A stretch of DNA of 64,000 nt. It comes from Bagarius yarrelli (taxonomy: Eukaryota; Chordata; Actinopteri; Siluriformes; Sisoridae). The stretch is taken from NCBI GenBank assembly GCA_005784505.1, contig VCAZ01000132.1, forward strand, positions 503,501 through 567,500, in the 5' to 3' direction. Below, piece by piece: positions 13,301-25,145 of this stretch. The position numbers were made by a program, and so were the translations under genes. How positions within the stretch are numbered: the stretch's first letter is position 1; each line of letters starts with the position of its first letter. The notes beneath the pieces are model-generated. The model was not told the origin of the DNA. It made no database searches and saw only the letters and a list, made by a program, of their open reading frames with translations.

Positions 13301-16300
13301 TAAAGAAGAAAAGGATTATCCAGATTGCTATCAACACAAAGTTCAATAGCCAGCATCTGTGCTATTGAGGTGTGTTAGTGTTCATGGCATGGATAACTTG
13401 CACATCTGTAAAGGCACAATTGATGCTGAAAACTGCATACAGGTTTTGTAGGGTGATATAACAGTGGTGAAACTACCCCTGCCCTAGGTTTTTTGTAATG
13501 TGTTGCAGGCATCAGGTTAAAAATTAGTGAATATATGCAAGACACAATAAAGTTTATCATTTAAAACATTGCATATCTTGTCTTTGTGGTGTTTTTTTTA
13601 ATGAAATATGGTTCAACAAGGATTTGTTGGCCATCGTATTCTGTTTTTATGTACATTTTACACACACTTTTTCAGACTTGTGGTTTGTACATTTTCCAAT
13701 TCTTTTACTCTTGTATACAAGTGAGCAAGACATTGCTTAAGGGCCAAGCAGTGGCAGCTTGGTGGGCCCGGCAATGAAACCATTCTGATGTGCAACCCAA
13801 CACCTTGACCACTGAGCTACCACTACCATGGGCATGTAAGGTAAAAACGTAAAGATTAAAGATGAAGTTTCTGTCCGAGTTGTACGTCTCTGTGTGTAAT
13901 TTATATATTACATTTGTTTAACTAAACTCTTAATACTAACCTCATGCCCCAATCTAATGGCTGCCTCTGTAAAACTCCTTCTTTCCATTTCAAAGTTCTT
14001 CCTCTGCTCCTCAAAAGTCTTCCATTCTTCTTTCAGGCGTTCCTTCTCTTCTAACATGTAGCAGTCATTCAGGACAGCTGCAGTCTCTTCATCACAAGGA
14101 GTATTTAGTTGTTGCTATTGATTACATAAGCGTAAACTAGTTAAGGTTGAATTTTTTTTACCTTTTCATCAAATATATAGAATAGTGTTGTGTACCTGCA
14201 GGAGCTGCTGCTGAGTCTGAATAAAGTCCATGCACTGCTGGATCTCTATTTTGAGTTTCTCTGTTTCTTCCTGATGGACCTGCTTCGAAATCATCTCCTC
14301 ATTGACCACCTTCTCTAACTGTAAATCACATGCTGCAAAACAAACAGTTTTCAGAAATTAGATCATAGACGTACGAGTAAATTTTTTATTTTACAGAAAT
14401 GTTTCAAATGAATAGTAAATACAAGATAGTGTCTAAGAAAAATGAGCTATGAGCTCCAGTGTAAACAAATATCTGTGGAACCACTCTGGAGGGATAGACA
14501 CCATTTAGGTGTCTATCCATTAGCTATCCATGATCTCTTATATTTTCTTGGGGGAAAAAGGGTCCCAGACAAAAAAGTTTGGGAACCACTGGTCTAATAC
14601 ACCTGTAAAAAAACTCCCAAGGTTGTTTGATTGGGTTAAGTCCATAGAACATTAAAGTCCATAGAATATAATGTCTAATTTTTATCCTCATCAGACCATG
14701 ATACAATGACCACCTTGAAGATGGGGACATCTAATCCAGTTTTAATTTTTTATTGTTACTTTAACTTAATTATCAGTTGATGAACTGAAACAGGTGCATT
14801 CAACAATTTATTTTTGAATATGTACAATAATGAGGGCTCATCAGTGATAAAGGCCGAAGAACATCTAGCTATCACACCCATGTCCAAACATCTTATTCCG
14901 GATTTGGTAACAATTTACTGTAATAATTAGCTTCACTTTTCTTACCAGATGACTTTGTGTGAGTGTAGGGATTTGTACTCATTTAGCTACAGGAGCATTA
15001 TTGAGATCTGACACTGATACTGTTAGAGTAAGAAGATTTCAGGTTCATTCAGTTTTCCAGTTCATCCCAAAGGTATTCAGTGAGGTTGTATGAGGGCTCT
15101 GTGCAGGACACTAGAGATCTTCTATTCCAACCAGAAAACACTATGTCTATGTCATGCTGGAACAGTGTTTGTGACACTTAGGCCGCATTTACAATGCAGG
15201 TCTTATGCACTATTCCGATAATGTGAATATGTTTGATTTCTTTGATGACCTGCTTGCATCTTTTTTTAAAACTGACCCATATCCAATATCTGCAGTTACA
15301 GAATACATGGAAAAACAAGCCAAATTAAACATACTAACGGGACAAGAAAGTAAAAACTGTGCAATAATCAATGGATGCAATTGACAAAGACAAAATTATT
15401 ATTCAGTATTATGCTTTCCGCATCATATTTATAGGTTGGCAAATCAATGCTGTCTGTAGGTGGAGAAAAAAATACAAGTTTGGGCGAATGGATCATTGAT
15501 GACTACATAAATATACACTGCTCAAAAAAATAAAAGGAACACTTAAACAACACAATGTAACTCCAAGTCAATCACACTTCTGTGAAATCAAACTGCCCAC
15601 TTAGGAAGCAACACTGATTAACAATCACTTTCACATGCTGTTGTGCAAATGGAATAGACAACAGGTGGAAATTATAGGCAATTAGCAAGACACCCCCAAT
15701 AAAGGAGTGGTTCTGCAGGTGGTGACCACAGACCACTTCTCAGTTCCTATGCTTTCTGGCTGATGTTTTGGTCACTTTTGAATGCTGGCGGTGCTTTCAC
15801 TCTAGTGGTAGCATGAGACGGAGTCTACAACCCACACAAATGGCTCAGGTAGTGCAGCTCATCCAGGATGGCACATCAATGCGAGCTGTGGCAAGAAGGT
15901 TTGCTGTGTCTGTCAGCGTAGTGTCCAGAGCATGGAGGCGCTACCAGGAGACAGGCCAGTACATCAGGAGACGTGGAGGAGGCCGTAGGAGGGCAACAAC
16001 CCAGCAGCAGGACCGCTACCTCCGCCTTTGTGCAAAGAGGAACAGGAGGAGCACTGCCAGAGCCCTGCAAAATGACCTCCAGCAGGCCAAAAATGTGCAT
16101 GTGTCTGCTCAAACAGTCAGAAACAGACTCCATGAGGGTTGTGCACAGGTGGGGGTTGTGCTTACAGCCCAACACCGTGCAGGACGTTTGGCATTTGCCA
16201 GAGAACACCAAGATTGGCAAATTCGCCACTGGCGCCCTGTGCTCTTCACAGATGAAAGCAGGTTCACACTGAGCACGTGACAGACGTGACAGAGTCTGGA

Positions 16301-19300
16301 GACACCGTGGAGAACGTTCTGCTGCCTGCAACATCCTCCAGCATGACCGGTTTGGCAGTGGGTCAGTAATGGTGTGGGGTGGCATTTCTTTGGAGGGCCG
16401 CACAGCCCTCCATGTGCTCGCCAGAGGTAGCCTGACTGCCATTAGGTACCGAGATGAGATCCTCAGACCCCTTGTGAGACCATATGCCGGTGCGGTTGCC
16501 CCTGGGTTCCTCCTAATGCAAGACAATGCTAGACCTCATGTGGCTGGAGGAGTGTGTCAGCAGTTCTGCAAGACGAAGGCATTGATGCTATGGACTGGCC
16601 CGCCTGTTCCCCAGACCTAAGTCCAATTGAGCACATCTGGGACATCATGTCTTGCTCCATCCACCAATGCCACGTTGCACCACAGACTGTCCAGGAGTTG
16701 GCGGATGCTTTAGTCCAGGTCTGGGAGGAGATCCCTCAGGAGACCATCCGCCACCTCATCAGGAGCATGCCCAGGCGTTGTAGGGAGGTCATACAGGCAC
16801 GTAGAGGCCATACACACTACTGAGCACATCATTTTAACTTGTTTTAAGGACATTACATCAAAGTTGGATCAGCCTGTAGTGTGTTTTTCCACTTCAATTT
16901 TGAGTGTGACTCCAAATCCAGACCTTCATGGGTTAATAAATTTGATTTTCATTGATAATTTTTGTGTGATTTTGTTGTCAGCACATTCAACTATGTAAAG
17001 AACAAAGTATTTAATAAGAATATTTCATTCATTCAGATCTAGGATGTGTTATTTTAGTGTTCCCTTTATTTTGAGCAGTGTATTTATATATATATATAAA
17101 TACACTATAGTCAATAGTCAATCTGCCTGCTTACATTGCACGTATCTGATTTATATCCAATTTATTTCCTCACGTAAATGAGGTCTGAAACCGATCTAAA
17201 AATATCAATCTTTCGCCATAAGGTATGTTTTGGATGTCTGAAAGTATACCTTTGTTATCAATTCTTTCCATATGATGTTTCAGTTTTCTCCACTGCTGCC
17301 TAATGCTGTTGGTAAGTTTCTCGCGAGCATATTCACATGACATTTCTAAAGTCCCTTTAAAAGAAGTCTCTTCTTCCTCAGCTATTTGCTAGAAAAAACA
17401 GGCAAAAAACAACAAAGATTATGATAAACTAGCAGTGTATTTGACAATAGATTGAATTTGATAGATACTTTCATCATCATCACAAAATCTAATCAACTTA
17501 CCTGATTTGTGAATTCAGTGTATTCCTCCTGTCCTTGGATGTGGTCCTTTGGACTTAATATGGCCACCATTTCCTGTTTCATTTGCTGTAGCAATTTTTT
17601 CAACTCAAAATTTTCTAGCATCAAGTCTCTCTGGCGTTTATCAAACTCATTCAGGAGCGTCCTGCATAATTCACTTTCATGTCTTATTAAGGAGAAAAAT
17701 GAAATTAGACTAATGTGAATTCAAGTGAAATGACTGAATTCAGGACAAAAAAACATAATATTTCTATGTACCTTATAAGCACCCCATTGGGATTATATAA
17801 TTGTATTTTATTTAATTTGTAAGTAATTGCACAGGCACTTCAATTTATAAACCAAGGAACGAAAATATGTCTCAAAACACCATGCTGCCAGTTCTACATC
17901 TTGGGACACAGACTGATGATATAACTGAATACAAATAATATCAAAAAGAGTCGATACAAATCCCTCTACTAATTTAGGTTTCTGAAAACAATGCTAACTT
18001 TACTGTAACACTGTCAGGGAAACACCAAACTCCTCTCAATCTCCACTTCATCCCTTCATCACTCAGTTTACTCAATCCTTCGAGTATAAATCAGTCACAC
18101 TTGCAGCTCATTCCTTACTCACTAATATGCCCCTATATAAAAGCACAAGCCACACTGTCAGTTCTTAGTTATGCACCAACTAGACTCACTCTCTGTGATC
18201 ACTGTATCTCATCTCCATACTCCATCGTGCTATGCTTTCCAAGTTCCTACTTGCCTTTCTTTTACGACCCAGTTTCCAAGTTCTGTGTCTGTCACTCCAA
18301 ATTCATTACCTCCAGGCTCCATGCAGCCACTCCTTCCCTTTAGCATTTAAGTAACCAGTGTCAGTCTACTGTTGCTACTTTTTACATTCTGTTTGTGTTG
18401 TCTGTAAACGCAGCTGACTGGGTTTAAACAAACTCGTCTTCAGTCTGGTTACTTGTTATAGAGACCAGACATTAACAACATGAAACCAGTGGGTGCGGAT
18501 TCCCTCCTGAGAATACTCTAGATGACAGCTGCTAGCACCACTGCACCATTGCTCACCACTTTTGCATCCACATCCTCTTTCTTCGTGCCTGTCTACATTG
18601 CCAGTCCCACAGTCAAACCATTTCCTTACTCTGGCTTGAACGAGGCCTGCAACAGCTTCCTCCTTCAGTGCACGTTTGCCCTAGATGCAGCACACTGACA
18701 CTGCTAAAATCGCTTTCATTGTTTCCCTGATTACCCCCTGGCGAGCGTGGTTTCCTATTCCTTTGCTAATGTACATTAGCCATGTGGAGGTGTGGAAGAA
18801 AATGGTCCCGGCAGAGCAAAATTACAATATCGGCAGTCAAGAGCTCCTTGCCATCAAGCTCGCCCTGGAGAAATGGATACACTGGCTGAAGGGGGTCCAC
18901 CACCATTTCAGGGTGCTTATGGACCATTTAAAACTGGAATGCTTGCATAAGGCCAGGAGACACAACCCTAAACATGACAGGTGGGTCCTCTTCTTTTCAT
19001 GTCTCTTTGCATAAACCCTATCACTCACCTGTCTCTTCTCTCTCCACAGAGCCTGGTCTCATCAATGAACCCCTTCTCCTGGTGGTATTAGAGGATTGCA
19101 CTGTATACATTCTTGGCATCATGGTGGTCGCTTCTAGTATTTGGTCGAGTGGAAGAACTATAACCCAGCTCACTCAGAATATCCTCAGAATTGGGCCGTA
19201 GAGAAATAGTTTCCATCACCGTAACACTAAGGTACACCATTTACCAACACACCAAATCAGCCCTCTACCACTCCACAACTCCCTCAGTCCACCTAGTTTT

Positions 19301-22300
19301 AATTAGGCAGCCCGTTCCCTACTCACTCCCTCTCCCCTATCAGTCTACTCAGTTTTTACTCTTTACGTTCTGTTTTTATTGTTTATAAAGGCACTTGTCT
19401 GGGTTTAATAAAACACTTGTCTCCAGTCTGGTTACCCATTACAAACACAGCTCTCTGGTGGTTTATAATACAGACCGCAGAGTCATTTTGCTAAAAATCA
19501 ATACTCTCAACTAAATTGAAAAGCACATCACAGTATGAAGTTACCTTGCGTCTGTCTGTCCACTCTTCCACTGACTGCTGTTAGACATCTCAACATAATT
19601 CAATACCTCGATCCCTGATATAGAACAGACACATAGAGGCTTTAAAATTCATTATACTGCTGTTAAATGTACATACAATTTTATATTGACTCCTTAAGTT
19701 AATTTAAAAACAATTTTATAAATTTCCAAACCTATTTAGAAATATGTTTACTTAAAGACCAGACTGTTTGCTTGCTTGCATGTTTAGTGTGCATACTTAG
19801 ATATACCTCATACTCTTAGAAAATACTCAAACTATAGGAAGACCTCCAACAATATTACACGCCGCCCAGCATATCCCATAAAAATTATTATAACTCACAC
19901 CTGTATAATTTTTAATATCTATTAAAACCTATAAAAACATATAGGCAGCACGGTGGCTTAGTGGTTAGCACTGTTGTCTCACAGCAAAAAGGTCCCATAA
20001 GAGTGAGTGTCTGTATGTGACCCTTTGATGGACTGGTGATCCCAGTGAACATGATTAGGAATAAGTGGGTATAGACAATGGATGGATAAAATCATATGAA
20101 AAAAATGTACTACAAATGGGTTTCTACACAAAAAATGTACGTTATAGCCGAAATGTAGATACACACTTTACAGATGGTTTTGGACACACAGACAACCTTC
20201 ACAATTATTACAAAAAAACCAAAGGTCCCCAGATAATACTAATCCCATGCAACTTGCACATAAGAGTTCATTAGCAGTCTTTACTGTTTATGTAACCCTT
20301 ATGGTAGTGTTGTACATGTCTAGATACAAAAGCTCACACCATAGTTTTTTAATGAATAATCATTTATTATAAATATACTGTATATTGCTAATTCAAATTG
20401 TAGTTACAAACATGGATTCAAATTGTATTCACAAATGAATACCATTGCTTTAATCATAGCTTTAATTATTATACTCCTAAAAGCTTTTTGATTTATTGTA
20501 GAAGCAAAAGCAGGCATTGCACTTGCTGCAAAGCTTGTTTGTGTAGCCTGCAGCACGGTGTCTGCAACATCCTCTATTAGTTTTCACTGGGAAATGTCCA
20601 ATCATGTCATGGCATACTTCTCTTGGTGACTGAACATTTGGCTGAGAGCATACTTGATGAACTCCCATTATCTGTTGGTGGACTCTTGCAAGCTCTCAAG
20701 GGGCTCTTCTGTGACACCAGATACCCATGCCTTGAAGATGGTTGCCAACTTTTTGTTGTTGTGTCAGATGAAGCGAACTGGCTCTAAAACTGTCTTCTGT
20801 TTAATATTTCTTTTTGGGGAACGAAAGAAGTGCTTGCAGTAGTACAGTAGAACGATAATGTATGATGCAGCTGTCAACACAACCCTATTCATGTAATCCG
20901 AGGACTGATAATCTTGTAGTCTCACCCTATTAGTTGATGTAACAGGAATACTAACAGACAAATTATAAATGAATAAGTAAGGGACTTAAGTTCTGGCTCA
21001 GATTTAAATAATGAACTTATCTCCCTTATCTCTAGTTTTGCAGCAGGAGCACTAGTGCTGCTGCTTCCTTTATCACCTTTTCAATAAAAACATTGTAGGC
21101 TAGGCATTGTATGATAGATTATGGTACACTAATATTCAACAGTTTCTAAAATGGTCAGATTTGGCATCAGACAATGCTGTATTCCCATCTCTACAACAAT
21201 GTACTAGTTTCTCATTTTCTAAGATGTTGGGAACAACATTATCTTAGTCTATCTAAGTAGACTTATCAGGCGATAGCTAGCCGTGCCATAGATGTGTGTG
21301 AGTAGGTAGGTAACTACAGTTATTTTAATATATTTTACAGAATCTTCACCTTTTTACTCTCTTTTTGACTGTTACGTTATTAACTTTTTAAAAATTTATT
21401 ATAAAAAAACCTTGACCCACTAACACTAGCACTCTCTTTTCTATCCACATTTTATTTTTTATTTAAAAAAAATCCCACATGCTACCTGTACTGTTTTATG
21501 TAAAACCAGAATTGTCACAGCACAGCACTTACATATTGTTGTTCGCTTGTTGTGCTGATTTTATTTATTGTATGTCACTTTAAATGAAACCATCAGATTG
21601 ATTTTTAGTCAGAAGGTTATTCTTAGTATTTAATGGATGTGCCTGGACATCTGCAAGAACTTCAGTTGTGTGATTCCATCAATAATAATATTTTGATCAG
21701 AAAAAATCTGTAGGAACTGATAAAAGCCTTTTTCAGCCAGCAACACCTGTCACAGGACGTAGTGGGGGTGCAGGAATGGACTGGTTCTGTTGGCAGGATA
21801 TGGTCACTGGGGATTTTATTTTCCTTTTCCAGTTCACATCCCTCATCATTACTTGAATAAGAGTCCACTGATAGGATCTCAGTGTCACCGTCCCCATTTT
21901 GGACAACATCAACAGTAAAGATACTGTAGACAATATGGTCCTTCCTGGTTTGAGTTATCTAAAATAAGAAAAAAATACAGTGACTAGTAGGCAGATTCAT
22001 CCCATTATTGTAATCCTATGCTTACTTATACCCCAATATTTCAAAACATTATCACCTTACATATATATCACATTACATATATCACCTATCAACATTTTTT
22101 TAACCGAAAAGTTACATTTATCAGTGTGAAGGCAAGTTGTGCTACCTCTTTTACCCAGTAGGAGGTGGTAGCTTGGTGGTTAAGTTATTGGACTACTAAC
22201 CAAAAGATTGTGCGTTCAATTCGCAGCACCACCAAGCTGCCATTGTTGGCCCCTGAGCAAGACCCTTAACTACTCAAGGGCTTAGTTGTATAAACAAACT

Positions 22301-24373
22301 AAGTTGCATTAGACAAAAACGTCTGTCAAATGCCAAAAATGTAAATGTTGTAAAATCACACGACCACCTCTAAATCACTTATAATCAATGCATGATAGAT
22401 ATCTGTATGATTTAGACAAGTTACTTAAATAAATATATAAAAAGAAATATTTTAATAAAAAAATAGTTTTGACATTTTACTTACTTGAGTCTTGTTTTCC
22501 GGGCCAATAAAAAAGGTGGTGTGCTCCAGTGTGGGTCTGTAGGTTGTGTGAGTTTCTAGCTGGTTGAAGAGGCCTATTTATATATATATTTACAAAATTC
22601 ACAATCTAATAGCAATGCTGTGCTAAACAAGATCACCTGTTAATTATGGTAATGTGGTCCTTAAAGAGAAAACAGGTACGTTTTATTTTGATTAAATGTG
22701 GTGTAATATTGCAACAGTTGGTCTTTGAGAAATATATGAATAGTTTTAGTAAAACTAATATTGAGCCGTAGTGTAGAATTCGTGTCTGGTATTAGTCACT
22801 ACCCAATAACCTCCTCCTACTGAAAAATGACACACACAAGCTGTGCTATGCTAAACACACCCACACACGTACACACACGGTTTCGGCAAAATATTTAGTA
22901 CTAATTATTCACTAGTCTTGCTATGTATTAGTACTCTACCATAATAATGCACAGAAAGGTTATTTGTTTAACAAAGGATGTCAGGATGGTAAAATAATAT
23001 TTTCCTACTTTGTTTCATGTCCTGCTTGTCAGAAAGTAACTGGTTGAGGTGTTCTTTTAGCCTGCTGAACTCTCTTTCTTTCCTCTTCATGCCATGGTTG
23101 TACTGTACTGCACGGCTTGAAATAATATTCTGGAGCTTTTGAACCTGTTAAGCATTTACAACAGGGTTACAGTCAATCAAATGTACTGGGAATACCTCAA
23201 TACAAAAGCATGGTTAAACAGAAATACATATAGAGCTACATATTGCTATATGTGTGTATGTGGGGCGATTATATTTTATTAACCTATAGTATAAGCAGTA
23301 TGCAATGTCATTTAAATGAATGACTGTACTACTCTCTGATTCATAGCTAACATACTCACCTCCTTCTTTTCATTTTTCAACCATCTTTGTAAAGCCTTTA
23401 TGTTATTTTCTAACTGTTGTTCTCGCTGACATAATTTGCCATTTTCCTTCTTGGTGGATTCAAGCTGGTCCTAGAAAAGGGGGTCACAGCAGACATGTCA
23501 TAAATATTCATAACTGGTCATTTTGAAACCAAACTGAAATTTAAACTTAAAGCCAAATGCTTTATTCAACTGTGGGATGTTTGTGCCTTAAAAATCTATT
23601 TTACTACTTTTAACCATTTTTATTTTACAAATATCATTTAAAATACAAGGGTTAAGTCTGACTTTCTGTAGCTACACAAAAGCTTGGACTGTAGATATGC
23701 TAGCTAGGGGGACTGCTGACCTTAAGCTGTGCTACTTCATGTTCGTCTGCACGTTCCACACCCATGTGATGGAGCTGCAGCAGATCGTACATGTTATTCA
23801 GAGTCGAAACGATATCAAGTTCTTGATTTCTATTCGAATCATAGAAGATTGATGGTAAGCCCAGAGACGATAACTCCTGTGGATGTAAGGCAGTAAATAG
23901 TTCAATAAAACAGTAGTTCAACACATCACATCTTCTTTTAGTTAAAACGTTTCCCTAACACTTTAGTTTAGGGACCAATATTTACTAAACTAGTTCCTTA
24001 TGCGCACTTAAAATACATTTTAAACACAAATAAATATACTTCATGTTCCCCTAATCATACCTGAATGTAACAAATACATTACTAACTATTAATAAACAGC
24101 AAATTAAAAGTTGATTAAGATAGATGTTTTAATAATAGTTGCAGTATTTGGAAGTGATAGCAGTGTATTGTAGTTCATATATAGTTCATAGTAAAAACGG
24201 GCTAGAGGCTAAATTTAGTGTGGCCAAATTGGCTATAATCTACTTACCTTATTTATGTATTGCATGCACTCAGTGACATTCTCCCCTGTACAGAAGACAC
24301 TGGAATCACTGTGAGCACTAAAAGGCAGAGGAGGCCTTATGGATTGGCCGTATGGTCTTGAGGGAGGCATCAT
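10386..24373 (-). CDS. ssx2ip: Afadin- and alpha-actinin-binding protein (ADIP/SSX2IP), complete coding model
   Basis: SSX2IP is a coiled-coil protein of centriolar satellites and adherens junctions that binds afadin and alpha-actinin and helps anchor microtubules. Eleven exons, in transcript order: 24248-24405 (start 24373), 23721-23876, 23360-23470, 23009-23144, 19545-19614, 17502-17682, 17250-17388, 14196-14332, 13941-14114, 11892-11991, 10386-10429. All have GT-AG borders and compatible phases, giving 457 residues. Landmarks matching human are VQKLQNII, LNYVEMS, LTNSIRQQWRKLK, ETEKLKIEIQQC, EEKERLKEEW, RRSFTEAAIRLG and WLKHQFLNMT. It is shorter than human (about 614): the last exon gives only SGQELISAPKTPL and a stop, and a roughly 16-residue segment before DQLEST is absent. 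The start is MMPPSRP; the upstream frame (CIENISH) is open to the acceptor, so an earlier start exon cannot be excluded. Teleosts can have two paralogues; which one this is cannot be told here. Confidence 0.9.
10503..10952 (+). mobile_element. Tc1-derived non-autonomous element
   Basis: The copy opens with 'atatggccaaaagt' and closes with 'cccaatacttttgcttatac', the inverted ends of a common fish Tc1-like repeat. Inside are degraded remnants of the transposase C-terminus (cagcatgacaatg, caaccccaataaacatcttt). It lies directly against the hAT copy that follows. Confidence 0.65.
10956..11740 (-). mobile_element. hAT-family transposon fragment, inverted relative to 5243-7395
   Basis: On the minus strand it carries the same hAT N-terminal region as 5243-7395 (ATG GCT GAA ... 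TTGGTCTTGGACAA) and continues through 'gagtttggctaaacaccgaag' without the L2 insertion. It therefore serves as the empty-site reference for that insertion. Confidence 0.6.
12476..13285 (-). mobile_element. DIRS-type (tyrosine-recombinase) retrotransposon remnant, RNase H region
   Basis: On the minus strand, 13141-13215 reads RLVLICTDNTAVISYRNCQ, the DIRS RNase H signature (TDNT.AV.SY). It is followed in a shifted frame by VMHMPSHLNML and PQRKWRLPQ, the usual downstream blocks, and then by a longer ORF (12476-12949) with LFFSLSLPDGA-like and KIREERASVIFV segments. Stops and at least one frameshift are present. It lies in an ssx2ip intron in the same orientation as the gene. Confidence 0.65.
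13735..13835 (-). repeat. Fish dispersed tRNA-like repeat, partial
   Basis: Reverse-oriented copy: 'gggccaagcagtggcagctt' at one end and 'gagctaccactaccat' at the other. It lacks the 3' tail. Confidence 0.55.
15020..15180 (-). mobile_element. Tc1-derived fragment
   Basis: On the minus strand it contains 'cagcatgacatagacatagt' and 'caacctcactgaatac', degraded pieces of the same Tc1 C-terminal transposase repeat seen at 10503 and 39415. Confidence 0.45.
15516..17080 (+). mobile_element. Tc1/mariner transposon copy 1 with TIRs and TA duplication
   Basis: The element is 1565 bp. Its 5' end is CACTGCTCAAAAAAATAAAA and its 3' end is the inverse (...TTTTGAGCAGTG), flanked by TA at 15514-15515 and 17081-17082. 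It sits in the ssx2ip intron between exons 17250-17388 and 14196-14332, opposite to the gene. It is about 95% alike by eye to copy 2 at 25515-27136. Confidence 0.93.
15768..16823 (+). pseudogene. Tc1-like DDE transposase, frameshifted
   Basis: The reading frame is open from about 15813 (MRRSLQPTQMAQVVQL), with a paired-type HTH, to a stop at 16280. There a 2-base loss relative to copy 2 (agcacgtgac versus agcacatgtgac) breaks the frame just after the first catalytic Asp (FTDESRF). The frame resumes at 16369 (MVWGGISLEG) through the second Asp (MQDNARPH). An extra base triplet and loss near 16550-16570 shift it again, before the third catalytic residue, which is intact (SPIEHIWD). All three acidic residues (DD34E pattern) are present but not in one frame, so it is inactive. 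Confidence 0.9.
18012..19445 (+). mobile_element. Ty3/gypsy chromovirus, internally deleted
   Basis: Two related terminal regions (about 18012-18462 and 19210-19445) share 'tcagtctact', 'ctgggttta' and 'cagtctggtta', and read as degraded LTRs. The left one has a TATA box (tatataaaag, 18137). Between them, 18780-19000 encodes a gypsy RNase H piece (AEQNYNIGSQELLAIKLALE). The stretch 19138-19200 encodes a chromodomain (YLVEWKNYNP). Gag, protease, RT and integrase cores are missing, so most of the element has been lost. It lies in an ssx2ip intron. Confidence 0.7.
19943..20095 (+). repeat. Fish 'ggcagcacggtggc' dispersed repeat, truncated
   Basis: It starts ggcagcacggtggcttagtg and ends with 'aataagtgggtatagacaat'. 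The end is the reverse complement of the start of 40550-40850, showing one family in both orientations. Confidence 0.6.
20474..20960 (-). pseudogene. piggyBac-like transposase C-terminal remnant
   Basis: The minus-strand ORF ending at 20477 has a cysteine-rich tail (CCRHRAAGYTNKLCSKCNACF) of the type that ends piggyBac transposases. Upstream frames (20764-20961) are open but broken by stops. The catalytic core is not visible. Identification rests on the Cys pattern alone. Confidence 0.4.
21662..22573 (-). other. Two unrecognised exon-like ORFs inside an ssx2ip intron
   Basis: Exon-like unit a, 22485-22573, encodes LFNQLETHTTYRPTLEHTTF and nine more residues, ending in phase 0 at a perfect GTAAGT donor. 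Unit b, 21662-21958, starts after a pyrimidine-rich acceptor (TTATTTTAG) and runs 98 codons to a stop. It begins ITQTRKDHIVYSIFTVDVV, then an acidic stretch (DSYSSNDEGCELE) and a Cys cluster (CDRCC). Joined, they keep frame. The acceptor of unit a is weak. They do not belong to ssx2ip, whose flanking exons join in frame without them. I do not recognise the protein; options are a nested gene, a dead gene or part of a transposon. Confidence 0.35.
22165..22350 (+). repeat. Fish dispersed tRNA-like repeat, near full length
   Basis: The best copy in the window: head 'ggtggtagcttggtggttaa', B-box-like 'gcgttcaattcgc', core 'ggcccctgagcaagaccctt', then 'tgtcaaatgccaaaaatgta'. Other copies were located by comparison with it. 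Confidence 0.7.
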
Positions 24374-24405
24374 GTGACTTATGTTTTCTATACAACTACA
24401 AAGAA
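23721..24405 (-). other. ssx2ip: ssx2ip 5' coding exons
   Basis: Exon 24248-24405 carries the start and a poorly conserved Ser/Pro-rich segment ending VFCTGENVTECMQYINK, aligned to human FCTEDNIEQSISYLDQ. Exon 23721-23876 encodes ELSSLGLPSIF...LDIVSTLNNMYDLL, aligned to human TTFGFPSLY...LNIVAVLNCMNELL. The donors are GTAAGT (24242-24247) and GTCAGC (23715-23720). Confidence 0.85.
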
Positions 24406-24599
24406 GATTAAATTTTGTGAATCTGTAACCCACAGAAATTATAAATTGCCAATTAATACTGAACATGGCAGACTGCTTTTAGTGTTAGATAGTTTTAAGC
24501 GTTGTCATGTGCTCAATCATGTATTTATAATGAAACTTATAATGAAGACATTACACTTGGTACATTTTTATTGAGGTTAGGAGAAATGTTTTAAAAATA

Positions 24600-24810
24600 G
24601 CACATTAAAATTATTTTTAGACTTGTTATACTCACGAGACGAAACGTCACTGTCAAGTTAAATGCTGATGTAATTATAGAAACTGTCTTATCATTACAAT
24701 TCTTGTGCATTTTATCAGAAACATGTACATGTGAACATTCATGCAGTTTCCTAATAATATGGCAGCCACACAGGGCATTGCTTATACAGGCCAAGATTCT
24801 CTAAACAGCT
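24600..24810 (-). other. Possible ssx2ip 5' UTR exon
   Basis: A strong donor (CTC|GTGAGTAT, exon end about 24636) lies on the gene strand 230 bases upstream of the first coding exon, with CpGs beside it. It has no recognisable coding content. This is inference from splice signal and position only. Confidence 0.25.
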
Positions 24811-24967
24811 AAATCTGGAAAAAAGACCAGGAAGTTTTTTTCTAATCTTGCCTCTCCAGTTTGTACAAGTCTAATACAATAACGGCCTCAGATCATTTTT
24901 ACTGCCTGTCAGTGACAGAACTTCTATGTTCTTCTGGTGTTGCTCACCTCAAAGTTGCCATTTACCT

Positions 24968-25145
24968 TTCTGGCATTTGGAAGACGCCCTCATTTAAAAC
25001 AACTTTCATTTATCTATTTTTCTCCTATCCAACTGAACGGTTGGGGGTTAATAGCCTTGTTTAGTGGCCCAGCACTTGCATTCTGGTAGTCCTGGTATTT
25101 TAGCCCCCTGATCTTTGGATCATGTTAACCACTACGTTAAGCTTA
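24968..25145 (-). repeat. Fish dispersed tRNA-like repeat
   Basis: Reverse copy: 'ggcatttggaagacgccctc' through 'ggcccagcacttgcattctg' to 'gttaaccactacgttaagct'. Confidence 0.6.

Larger units (their letters stand above)
11892..14332 (-). other. ssx2ip: ssx2ip 3' coding exons (C-terminal coiled coil)
   Basis: Exons 14196-14332, 13941-14114 and 11892-11991 encode the most conserved part of the protein: a Glu/Lys-rich coiled coil followed by the FTEAAIRLG and WLKHQFLNMT blocks. Between the last two exons lies a DIRS-type retroelement remnant (12476-13285). Confidence 0.88.

Noticed and set aside
15876..16526. 216-codon minus-strand ORF across Tc1 copy 1
   Set aside because: It is antisense to the transposase reading frame; the matching antisense ORF in copy 2 is likewise a shadow.
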